Of a stretch of 64,000 nt of DNA, positions 26,571-33,858 are shown one piece after another; the stretch's first letter is position 1; the number at the start of each line of letters is the position of its first letter. The stretch is from Puniceicoccus vermicola. GTDB lineage: Bacteria; Verrucomicrobiota; Verrucomicrobiia; Opitutales; Puniceicoccaceae. The notes below the pieces were generated by a model that saw only the letters and a list, made by a program, of their open reading frames with translations, was not told where the DNA came from and did no database searches. The stretch is from the NCBI RefSeq assembly GCF_014230055.1, contig NZ_JACHVA010000033.1, forward strand, positions 1 to 64,000. Direction: 5' to 3'. The position numbers and the translations under genes are program-made.

Positions 26571-27653
26571 ATGCCTTTTTCCGGCGCCGACTCCCTGCAG
26601 GCCGCCCTCGAGACCTATCGCGAGTTTGCCGCCGCAGAAAACGCGAAACTCGGCGAACGCCTGCAGGAGCGCGCCGGAAATTCCACTCTGGTTGATCATC
26701 TCACCGCAGAGCTTTCTCACGAAGGAAAGCACCTGCGGCCCGCCCTGACGCTGGCCTCCCATTTCGTTTTTTCCGGAGGCAACGTTCCCAATCGTGAGTG
26801 CCTTGCTGCGGCTCATGCTCTTGAAGTATTCCACAGCTTCGTGCTCATCCACGATGATGTGATCGATGCTTCGCCCCAGCGGCGTAATAGGCCCACCCTT
26901 CACTGCCGCATCGAGAAAGATCTGAATGTGCCGCACTCGACTGCTGGTCATTTAGCCATCGTTCTCGGAGACATCCTCTTCGGCTACGCCATCAATCTTC
27001 TCAGCAGTCCCGATATCGATCATGGCCTGATCGGACCTCTACAACAGTATTTGGCGACTGTGACCGAAGACACTGGTCTTGGCGAAGCTCGCGAGCTCAC
27101 CTTTCTCGACAAACCACTCGGCGAAGTGACTCTCGATGATATCTCCGAGGTCTATTTTCTGAAAACCACACGCTACACGATCGAGGCCCCTCTTTGGCTG
27201 GGAGCTCGCGCAGCGGGGATTCCTGCGGAAGAGTTGAGTGCATTGACCGAATTTGCCCGACCCATCGGGCTCGGTTTTCAGATGGAGAATGATCTCCACG
27301 AGGCCTCGCTGCCCCTAGAGAAATTCGAGCGCCTTGCCTACGATTTCCAAACCGGAGTAAAAACCCTCTTTCTCCGCAGACTGTATGACGACCTACGCCC
27401 ACCTCTTCAGGATGAGCTGATCAGCGTCCTAAACCGGTGCCAGCAAGACCGCTCTGCACTCACCCGCCTTCACGAGCTGATCCATTCGACCCAAACCCTC
27501 GCGACCATGCATCGAGAGGTTGACGCGTGCTTCGACGAAGCTCGGGACTGGATCCCGGGTTCTCCCTACAGCGAAGCCCAAAAGGTGGGCCTCTCTCAAC
27601 TCGCTCAGTTTATCTCAACCCAGCGGAAACACTCCGAGGCCCCCAAGGGATAA
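26571..27653 (+). CDS. polyprenyl (isoprenyl) diphosphate synthase with altered second Asp motif
   Basis: A prenyl elongase that condenses isopentenyl diphosphate with an allylic diphosphate. The first Asp-rich motif is intact (HDDVID, residues 94-99, followed by RRNRPTLH), as are GKHLRPALT and LKTTRYTIEAPLWLGA. The second motif, normally FQxxDDxxD, reads FQMENDLHE (236-244), replacing two of the three aspartates. Phe90, five residues before the first motif, is at a site that limits chain length, so a C15-C20 product is more likely than a long quinone tail. It starts nine bases after pdhC. A phytoene desaturase lies 3 kb on, so a carotenoid role is possible. Confidence 0.85.
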   Translation: MPFSGADSLQAALETYREFAAAENAKLGERLQERAGNSTLVDHLTAELSHEGKHLRPALTLASHFVFSGGNVPNRECLAAAHALEVFHSFVLIHDDVIDASPQRRNRPTLHCRIEKDLNVPHSTAGHLAIVLGDILFGYAINLLSSPDIDHGLIGPLQQYLATVTEDTGLGEARELTFLDKPLGEVTLDDISEVYFLKTTRYTIEAPLWLGARAAGIPAEELSALTEFARPIGLGFQMENDLHEASLPLEKFERLAYDFQTGVKTLFLRRLYDDLRPPLQDELISVLNRCQQDRSALTRLHELIHSTQTLATMHREVDACFDEARDWIPGSPYSEAQKVGLSQLAQFISTQRKHSEAPKG

Positions 27654-27665
27654 TCGTCGCAGACT

Positions 27666-27683
27666 CCTCTCCCGAAAGAGAGG
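27666..27683. terminator. possible weak hairpin terminator between convergent genes
   Basis: CCTCTC-N6-GAGAGG, a perfect 6-bp stem between the convergent prenyl synthase and ybaB genes. No T run follows on either strand, so it would not be a standard intrinsic terminator. Confidence 0.3.
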
Positions 27684-27695
27684 AAAGGTGCAGGC

Positions 27696-28004
27696 CTACA
27701 TCAAACCAGGGAAATTCATTCCCCCGGAGATTGACGACATCGCTTCGTCGCTCTCCGACTTAGCCTTCTCTTGAGCTTCTTGGATCGCTTCGAGAAGCGT
27801 TTCGCGCACAAAACTGACTTCTTCCTTGAGGAACTCGGGGTCAAAATCGACATCCTGAACGATGCCCTGCCCGTTGATCTTAACGGTCACCGCGCCTCCA
27901 CCACTGGAGACCTCGATTACCTTCTCTGCGAGTTCTTCCTGCATGGCCTCCATCTGCTTTTGCATTTTGGCCGCCTGCTTCAAAAGTTTTCCTACTCCTG
28001 CCAT
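27696..28004 (-). CDS. YbaB/EbfC family nucleoid-associated protein
   Basis: A 102-residue DNA-binding protein of the YbaB/EbfC family, thought to bind DNA as a dimer. Recognised by LLKQAAKMQKQMEAMQEELAE (~7-27), VSSGGGAVTVKINGQGIVQDVDFDPE (~33-58) and the C-terminal helix ending SSISGGMNFPGLM. The family often sits next to dnaX and recR; neither is here. Confidence 0.93.
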   Translation of the reverse strand: MAGVGKLLKQAAKMQKQMEAMQEELAEKVIEVSSGGGAVTVKINGQGIVQDVDFDPEFLKEEVSFVRETLLEAIQEAQEKAKSESDEAMSSISGGMNFPGLM

Positions 28005-28192
28005 AAGTTGCCAAGCATTCGCTATGAATTTCCCGAAAGCAAGCCCCAGATTGCCAAGACTCGTTCCATATTATCGAGCTCCTATTTTTATTCTCAGGAC
28101 AGGAACGGTTGGGCCTCCGATTTCATCCGATAAAGACAGATCATAAACCTCACCATTGTCCTCCTGAGATCTTCGAAACCGCCCACGATTTT

Positions 28193-28226
28193 TGTTGAAA
28201 CATCAACATATCCTGATTTGTTGATG
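28193..28226 (+). promoter_or_regulatory. inverted repeats at the metF start (operator or leader hairpin)
   Basis: Three copies of one half-site: TGTTGA (28193-28198), TCAACA (28203-28208) and TGTTGA (28219-28224). The last two extend to a perfect 8-bp inverted repeat CATCAACA-N10-TGTTGATG that ends four bases before the metF ATG. It may be an operator for a methionine-pathway regulator or an RNA hairpin that hides the ribosome site. No regulator gene lies nearby. Confidence 0.5.
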
Positions 28227-28230
28227 GGTA

Positions 28231-29151
28231 ATGAATTTTTTCCGCGAAATTTGGAGCTCCGGTCGCCCGGTATGCTCCGTAGAGTTTTTCCCTCCAAAGA
28301 ATCAGGAGACCGAAAAACAGTTCCATCTGACAGCCGAGCGACTCAAGGCTTATCGTCCCGATTTTGTGTCGATGACCTATGGTGCCGGCGGCAGCAGCCG
28401 GGATCGTTCGATCGGGTTTGGTCTGCAGTTGAGGGAAAATTTCGGCTACGAGGTGCTCCCTCACCTCACTTGCGTAGGTCACTCTCGAGACGAAATGCGG
28501 TCTATTTTGGACGATTTCGAGGAATCAGGATTTCAGGGGATCATGGCTCTCCGGGGAGACCCGCCCCAAGGGCTCACCGAGTTCAAGCCACACCCGGATG
28601 GACTCCGTTATGCCTCCGATCTAGTTCAATTTATCCGCGAAACCCATCCCTCCTTTGCTACCGGAGTCGCGGGATACCCCGAGAAGCATCCTGAATCCCC
28701 GAACGCAGACGAAGATCTGCGGCATCTGGTCAGCAAGGTCTCAGCCGGGGGAGACTTCATCACGACCCAGCTCTTTTTCGAGAATCAGGATTACTTTCGC
28801 TTTGTCGAAAGATGCCGGGCGGCCGGCATCACTGTCCCCATTCTTCCCGGAATTCTCACTGCCGTTTCGTGGAAGCAAGTATCCCGCTTCTGCGACATGT
28901 GCGGCTCGAGGATCCCTCCCGCACTCGCCTCCCAGCTCGAGGAAGCGGCCGGAGATTCTGAAGCAGAAGCTGAGGTCGGCATCAACTGGGCGAAAAATCA
29001 GGTCATCGAACTCTTGCAAGCTGGTGCGCCGGGCTTCCACCTCTACATTCTCAACCGATCAAAACCAGCGTTGGAGTTGATGCGCCGCCTCGACCAAGAG
29101 CTGGGCGCTGACTTCCGGTCAATTCCTCGCGACGACAGCTCCGTCCTCTAG
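28231..29151 (+). CDS. metF: methylenetetrahydrofolate reductase
   Basis: An FAD enzyme that makes 5-methyltetrahydrofolate for methionine synthesis. Family landmarks: VEFFPPKNQETEKQF (~16-30, catalytic Glu region), DFVSMTYGAGGSSRDRS (~45-61), HLTCVGHSRDEM (~76), GIMALRGDPPQG (~102) and GGDFITTQLFFEN (~173). It has 306 residues, full length for a bacterial MetF. It stands alone as a single gene, with a distinctive inverted repeat right at its start suggesting specific control. Confidence 0.95.
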   Translation: MNFFREIWSSGRPVCSVEFFPPKNQETEKQFHLTAERLKAYRPDFVSMTYGAGGSSRDRSIGFGLQLRENFGYEVLPHLTCVGHSRDEMRSILDDFEESGFQGIMALRGDPPQGLTEFKPHPDGLRYASDLVQFIRETHPSFATGVAGYPEKHPESPNADEDLRHLVSKVSAGGDFITTQLFFENQDYFRFVERCRAAGITVPILPGILTAVSWKQVSRFCDMCGSRIPPALASQLEEAAGDSEAEAEVGINWAKNQVIELLQAGAPGFHLYILNRSKPALELMRRLDQELGADFRSIPRDDSSVL

Positions 29152-29189
29152 TCCAGCGATCTCGGCAGAGGTCCGGTGTTGTTGGTTTT

Positions 29190-29211
29190 CGCAAATCCGG
29201 AAGGATTGGCG
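29190..29211. terminator. hairpin between convergent metF and SGNH hydrolase genes
   Basis: CGCAAATCC-GGAA-GGATTGGCG: nine base pairs with one mismatch and a GGAA loop. Position between two convergent stops suits a terminator, but no T run follows it. Confidence 0.35.
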
Positions 29212-29238
29212 TGCCGAATCGAACCGGCCCCAAGGAGC

Positions 29239-29865
29239 TTAGATTGCCGCAAGAAAGGCGTCCGCGAGAATCTGGTGTCCGACTAGATTCGGATGCACGC
29301 GATCGCCGCAAAGACTCTGCGTCGGTCTTTTTGCCAGATACTTATCGAAAGCCGCCTGGGTATCCACAAAGCGCGCTCCGGACTTCTCGGCAATCTCTCG
29401 AACGATCGCACCATACTGATCCATCTTCGCCCTCATCGGATCCTGCAGGTGTGTCTCGAGGAAGAAAGGAGTCATCAGGAAGATCCCTTTGACCTCCTTT
29501 GCAGTCTCCTCGACCAACTTCGCCAAAATCGACTGAAATTGCTCCGGACCCACCTGATCCTCAAGCTCCTCCCGGTCAAACTGGCGCCAGACATCATTGA
29601 TCCCAATCATGATCGAAACCCAGTCCGGCTTGAGGTCGGTGACATCCGACTTCCACCTCGCCTCAAGATCGGTGACCCGGTTCCCGCTGATCCCGGCGTT
29701 CAAGACCGAAACTACGGTCTCCGGAAAGCGAGCTCCCAGAGCAGAATTCACGAGGGATACATACCCCGCTCCCAAACCCTCTCGTTCGCCTACTGGGCGG
29801 GCTTGGCCGCAATCCGTAATCGAATCTCCGATAAAAAGAAGAGTGTCTCCTGTTTCAAAAACCAT
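29239..29865 (-). CDS. SGNH/GDSL-family hydrolase
   Basis: A 208-residue esterase or deacetylase of the SGNH fold. All blocks are present: LLFIGDSITDCGQ (nucleophile Ser ~15), NAGISGNRVTDLEARW (~57), MIGINDVWRQF (~86, the Asn) and GDRVHPNLVGHQI (~186, Asp and His). No signal peptide, so it acts in the cytosol unless exported otherwise. Related proteins include rhamnogalacturonan acetylesterases and sugar-acetyl esterases, so removal of acetyl groups from sugars is one possibility. It lies ~70 bases after the FMN reductase gene. Confidence 0.9.
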   Translation of the reverse strand: MVFETGDTLLFIGDSITDCGQARPVGEREGLGAGYVSLVNSALGARFPETVVSVLNAGISGNRVTDLEARWKSDVTDLKPDWVSIMIGINDVWRQFDREELEDQVGPEQFQSILAKLVEETAKEVKGIFLMTPFFLETHLQDPMRAKMDQYGAIVREIAEKSGARFVDTQAAFDKYLAKRPTQSLCGDRVHPNLVGHQILADAFLAAI

Positions 29866-29934
29866 CCCTTCATCAAATACTTTCCCGCCTCGATTACCAG
29901 CGGAAAAAGACTAGGCTTATACTAGAATCGAGAA

Positions 29935-30513
29935 TTAGCCTTTCAGCTTCTGAGTCGAAGCGACCAGACTCTCGACTACGGTTCGGACCCCTTTGACGAC
30001 GTTCTCGTCCTGAATTTTGCCCTCTTCGTCAAACACATCGAAGGCATTCGGAATAGCTTTCTGCTCGGGAATGACCAGAACTCCTATATTCCCGAGAATA
30101 TCGCGAACGTGGACCAGCGCTCGCATCCCACCGAGACCACTGGGAGAGGCCGAGACCAATCCCGCAACTTTACCGCGAAACTGCGCCGTCATCTCCTCTC
30201 CTTCGGTTGGCCGCGAAACCCAATCGATCAGGTTCTTCAGGAATGGAGTGATCGAGGAGTTATACTCCGGACTGGCAATGAGAAGCGCGTCGTGCTCGGC
30301 GAAGATTTTCTTCAATCTCAGAGCCTCCTCGGGCAATCCATTTTCCTCGAGGTCCTGATTGTAGAGCGGCAAACTCACCTCCGCCGCATCCAAAAGCGTC
30401 GAGACTCCTCCCGCATCTTGAATCATTTGGTGGGCTGCCGCAGCCAGTTTCCGGTTTAGAGACTCTTTTCGCGCACTCCCCGCGAAAACCAGAATACGTG
30501 GTGTATTATCCAT
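29935..30513 (-). CDS. NADPH-dependent FMN reductase family protein
   Basis: A 192-residue flavodoxin-like protein. The FMN phosphate loop is AGSARKESLNRKLA (~10-24) and the second signature is IASPEYNSSITPFLKNLIDWVSR (~78-100). Members reduce flavin, quinones, chromate or azo dyes; the substrate here is unknown. It follows crtI by 30 bases, so it may supply reduced flavin or handle redox stress alongside carotenoid synthesis; that link is inference. Confidence 0.9.
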   Translation of the reverse strand: MDNTPRILVFAGSARKESLNRKLAAAAHQMIQDAGGVSTLLDAAEVSLPLYNQDLEENGLPEEALRLKKIFAEHDALLIASPEYNSSITPFLKNLIDWVSRPTEGEEMTAQFRGKVAGLVSASPSGLGGMRALVHVRDILGNIGVLVIPEQKAIPNAFDVFDEEGKIQDENVVKGVRTVVESLVASTQKLKG

Positions 30514-30543
30514 ACATCAATTAATCCCAAATCCGCCCAACTT

Positions 30544-32049
30544 TCAACGTTGGGCCTCAATCGGATGAATAAATTGATCGAGAACTTTAGCACTGCTGAT
30601 CACCCCTGGTAGACCGGCACCTGGATGGGTTCCAGCCCCCACAAAATAGAGGCTCTCCACATCCTCGCTCTTATTGTGGGGTCGGAACCAGGCACTCTGA
30701 GTCAGCGTTGGCTCAAATTGAAATGCCGAGCCAGTGTAAGCATCCAGTTCCGTCTCGAAGTCCTTGGGAGTGAATATTAAGCGCGATTTCAGGTGCTTTC
30801 GGAGATCAGGGACCAAATGGTCTTTTTCCAAAGAAGCCAGAATCCGATCAGCATATTCTTCCTTAATATCATCCCAATCCTGACCCCCTCGCAAATTCGG
30901 GACCGGACTCAAAACGTAAAAACACTCACACCCCGGAGGGGCTAAAGAGGCATCCGTTCTCGTCGGGGCGTGAAGGTAGAGCGAAAAATCTTCGGCCACG
31001 ATCTTCCGATCAAAAATATCTTCGAGAAGCCCCTCATACCGCGGCCCCAGAACGATCGAATGGTGCGGCAGATGTTCATAGGTCCGATCCGTTCCAAAGT
31101 AGATGACGAAGAGGGACATCGCGTAGTTCATTTTCTCGAGCTTGCGATCCGTCCACTTCCGGCGATGCCGAGGATGAATCAACTTTCGATAGGTGTTGGC
31201 GACATCACCATTCGAAATGACGACCTCGGCAGAGAATTCACGGTCGTCTTCCAAGCGGACTCCTGTTGCCTTACCAGACTCAACCAGAATCTCATCCACT
31301 CTGGCATTGAGCTCGACCTTCCCTCCGATGTCCTCGAACAGTCGCACCAACCCCTGCACAAGAGCGCCCGTTCCTCCCATGGCGAAATGAACCCCCCAGG
31401 TCTTTTCCAGGTAGTGGATCATCGAATAGATCGCACTGGAACGCAGCGGATTCCCACCAATTAAGAGCGGCTCGAAGGAAAATACCTGCCGCAACTGAGG
31501 ATGCCGGATAAAGGAAGAGACCCTTTTGAAGACCGATTGATCAGCCCTGAGCCGTATCAGATCCGGGGCCACTTTAATCATTTCGGAAAAACGATCAAAG
31601 GAATGGTCAGCGAGATCCGTGAAGGCCCGATCAAAGACTTTCGCGCTGTAATCCCGAAACCGACGGTAGCCTTCTACGTCCTCCGGAGAGAACTTCGCAA
31701 TCTCCGCTTCCAGCTTCTCCTGTTCCCCCCGGTAGTCAAAGACCCCTCCATCCGCAAAATAGATCCGATAAAAAGGGTCGCAGGGGACGAGGGTCACATA
31801 GTCCTGGATCGATTTCCCCGCGACCTCGGCCAATTCATCCAAAACAAAGGGAACGGTGACGATGGTGGGTCCAGCATCATAGGTAAACCCTTGATCCTCG
31901 TAAACATAGGCTCGCCCACCGGGCTTATCCCGCATCTCCAGGAGGGTCACGTCATACCCTTTCGCCTGTGTCCGGATGGCCGCAGCCAATCCCCCAAAAC
32001 CACTACCGATAACGATTGCTTTTCCCGAACCTGGCGACTCTCCCATCAT
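30544..32049 (-). CDS. crtI: phytoene desaturase (CrtI family)
   Basis: A flavin-dependent desaturase/isomerase of carotenoid synthesis. N-terminal dinucleotide fold KAIVIGSGFGGLAAAIRTQAKG (~9-30), then DKPGGRAYVYEDQGFTYDAGPTIV (~42-65), and the C-terminal FAD signature FVGAGTHPGAGLPGVISSAKVLD. At 501 residues it is full length. No crtB or cyclase is in the window. Family members also include carotenoid oxygenating and isomerising enzymes, so the exact reaction is not certain. First gene of a short minus-strand group with the FMN reductase and SGNH hydrolase. Confidence 0.88.
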   Translation of the reverse strand: MMGESPGSGKAIVIGSGFGGLAAAIRTQAKGYDVTLLEMRDKPGGRAYVYEDQGFTYDAGPTIVTVPFVLDELAEVAGKSIQDYVTLVPCDPFYRIYFADGGVFDYRGEQEKLEAEIAKFSPEDVEGYRRFRDYSAKVFDRAFTDLADHSFDRFSEMIKVAPDLIRLRADQSVFKRVSSFIRHPQLRQVFSFEPLLIGGNPLRSSAIYSMIHYLEKTWGVHFAMGGTGALVQGLVRLFEDIGGKVELNARVDEILVESGKATGVRLEDDREFSAEVVISNGDVANTYRKLIHPRHRRKWTDRKLEKMNYAMSLFVIYFGTDRTYEHLPHHSIVLGPRYEGLLEDIFDRKIVAEDFSLYLHAPTRTDASLAPPGCECFYVLSPVPNLRGGQDWDDIKEEYADRILASLEKDHLVPDLRKHLKSRLIFTPKDFETELDAYTGSAFQFEPTLTQSAWFRPHNKSEDVESLYFVGAGTHPGAGLPGVISSAKVLDQFIHPIEAQR

Positions 32050-32183
32050 CTTGAGGTAGCCTAGGAAACGGAACCTTTCAACTCACGGTTGGAAAATAAG
32101 CTCCGTTCTAATGCGAAAAACAACATTGGCTAACAGGTTCCCTGTGACTCCCGGCAGGCTACCCGTTCTTCGCCGCAAACTAA

Positions 32184-32963
32184 TTAATTCAGCAGGGCTT
32201 TTTTCCGGCGTCGCAGTGGAAGCATCCAGCGCAATCCATGCGAACGGAGAGCGGCCTTCTTTTCCCGCTCGCGGCGGATGAGATCGAGAATCCCTTCGAG
32301 AAGCCAAGCCTGCTCCTCTGGCGTCAGGCGGAAATCGAGCCAGAGTTCAACCATCTCGCAACGCTTTTCCAAACAACGTGCTTTGAAATCCCTCAACTCC
32401 GGCGAACGACAAGTGGCCTCCGCCATTTTCTGGCGCTGTTTCTTCGAAAGGTCTCGGCAGAGATGCGTGCTGACTTCACGAAGCACCTTTTTCTCATCTT
32501 CCGTTAGGTTGATGAAATGGAGACCGATCAAATCGCAACGGATACGAAGAAGATCGCGGGCCATTACTGACCGGGAAACGCCAAAAGCTTTCGCCGCCGA
32601 TTCCACCGACCAGTTGCCAATCTCAACGGCAAGGGCGATCACTCGATCCTGTGCGGACAATTGCCCCAGCGCCGCAATTCGCGGATCCGGCGAGAGCAAC
32701 CCTGCACCGAGGTCTCGAGAGACCAAGGTTTCCACCAAGGCGGCTTCAAATTCTCCGATCTTCGAATACGATCCCAGGTCTTCCCAAAGGCGGAAGAACA
32801 CTTGTTGCGTCGCATTCATCGCTTCCGTGACTTGGAGCGGAGCCGAAACTCGGAAATACCCAAAGACCAGCGCCTCGTAGCGCTTGATCACCGCTAGGTA
32901 ATCTTCCTCAGAGCCGGAACGGGCGCGGGTGTACGATCTGCGTATATCAGAATTCATCAGCAA
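32184..32963 (-). CDS. sigma-70-like (ECF-type) protein with C-terminal extension
   Basis: A 259-residue protein whose first ~160 residues look like an ECF sigma factor. Region 2-like: YLAVIKRYEALVFGYFRVSA ... ATQQVFFRLWEDLGSY (~residues 23-65). Region 4-like helix-turn-helix: SVESAAKAFGVSRSVMARDLLRIR (~118-141). The remaining ~100 residues (LTEDEKKVLREVSTHLCRDLSKKQRQKM ... LTPEEQAWLLEGI) are helical and charged; they may act as a built-in anti-sigma or regulatory domain. It follows the unknown gene at 32995 by 31 bases, a candidate partner. Sigma identity is by pattern, without strong family identity. Confidence 0.62.
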   Translation of the reverse strand: MLMNSDIRRSYTRARSGSEEDYLAVIKRYEALVFGYFRVSAPLQVTEAMNATQQVFFRLWEDLGSYSKIGEFEAALVETLVSRDLGAGLLSPDPRIAALGQLSAQDRVIALAVEIGNWSVESAAKAFGVSRSVMARDLLRIRCDLIGLHFINLTEDEKKVLREVSTHLCRDLSKKQRQKMAEATCRSPELRDFKARCLEKRCEMVELWLDFRLTPEEQAWLLEGILDLIRREREKKAALRSHGLRWMLPLRRRKKALLN

Positions 32964-32994
32964 TAGATGGTTTGGAGTTCAGAACAAGAGCTGC

Positions 32995-33690
32995 CTACTC
33001 CCGATCAGTTGGGCGTCGGCGTGCCTCATCCCGGCACTCGTAAATCACCCGGAGGGCGATTTCACGAAGATCAAAAAGAGCCCCTCGAAGGATCCGGTCG
33101 ATCGCGCGAACTTTGCGCGAGCGCCCTCCCTCGGGCTCAGGAAGAATGGAAAGAGAGCGATTGATTTCGCAAAGCATGGCTTTGAAGTGGCAAACAGCCA
33201 ACTCTACATCCCCCATCTCGACGGCTTGGGTCGCGAGAATCGCGGCCAATTCACCCTCGTGAAGAGTGCGCCCGAGCATCCAGGAAATTTGCGGGTCCGT
33301 CGGAGCCAAGCCCGCATTCAAGAGTGACTCCCACTCCCGGCGGATGATCAGATACAGACCCCGGGTCGCCAAGAATACTGGGTGCTGGTGAACGGTAAAG
33401 GGATCAAAGTCGGACGAACCCCGCTTCTCTGATTCGGGAATATCCGGTTGGGATTCCGCTGCGAAAGAGGAGTCCTCGATTGACCAATCTCCGCTGTCCC
33501 AACCCATATGCCGGGCAACCTGATCCAGACGGTCATAACTCGGTTTCGCGCCCACATACAGCTGCACGAAACGTTCGATTTCACCGTCCGATTCGTTCAG
33601 ATAACGCTGCCAGTCAAACTCCTTCCACACGGGCTCCGGGACGTCTTCCCAGTCATTATCGTCGTAGAAATCCGAAAAATCGTCGTTCAT
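32995..33690 (-). CDS. acidic soluble protein of unknown function, partner of sigma-like gene
   Basis: I do not recognise this 231-residue protein. The N-terminus is very acidic (MNDDFSDFYDDNDWEDV), the middle has a Ser/Asp-rich linker (~75-105), and the C-terminal half is helical with conserved-looking segments (HPVFLATRGLYLIIRREWESLL, EGELAAILATQAVEMGDVELAVCHFKAML). No membrane segment. ATG 33690 is chosen because GGGAGGGAG lies just before it; an upstream GTG/TTG-type extension is less likely. It is co-transcribed with the sigma-like gene and could modulate it. Confidence 0.65.
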   Translation of the reverse strand: MNDDFSDFYDDNDWEDVPEPVWKEFDWQRYLNESDGEIERFVQLYVGAKPSYDRLDQVARHMGWDSGDWSIEDSSFAAESQPDIPESEKRGSSDFDPFTVHQHPVFLATRGLYLIIRREWESLLNAGLAPTDPQISWMLGRTLHEGELAAILATQAVEMGDVELAVCHFKAMLCEINRSLSILPEPEGGRSRKVRAIDRILRGALFDLREIALRVIYECRDEARRRPTDRE

Positions 33691-33830
33691 TCGACTCCCT
33701 CCCTTGTTTGTGTGGAGATGGCCCCAATAAAGAGGCCGGAAGAATCGCAAAAGGCCAAGACCGGCCGGTTGCCAGAGATCAAACTCATTACCACAACAAG
33801 ATATTCAGACCATGGGTCCATGCAATAGAA

Positions 33831-33858
33831 TTTAGACGATTGTGAGTTTTCGTCTAAA
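33831..33858. repeat. perfect inverted repeat at the leuA stop codon
   Basis: TTTAGACGA-N10-TCGTCTAAA, a perfect 9-bp inverted repeat whose right arm includes the leuA stop codon. As RNA it could be a leuA terminator, but the stem is AT-rich and only a short T-rich stretch follows. As DNA its 28-bp span suits a dimeric repressor site ~140 bases upstream of the sigma-like operon. Confidence 0.5.
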
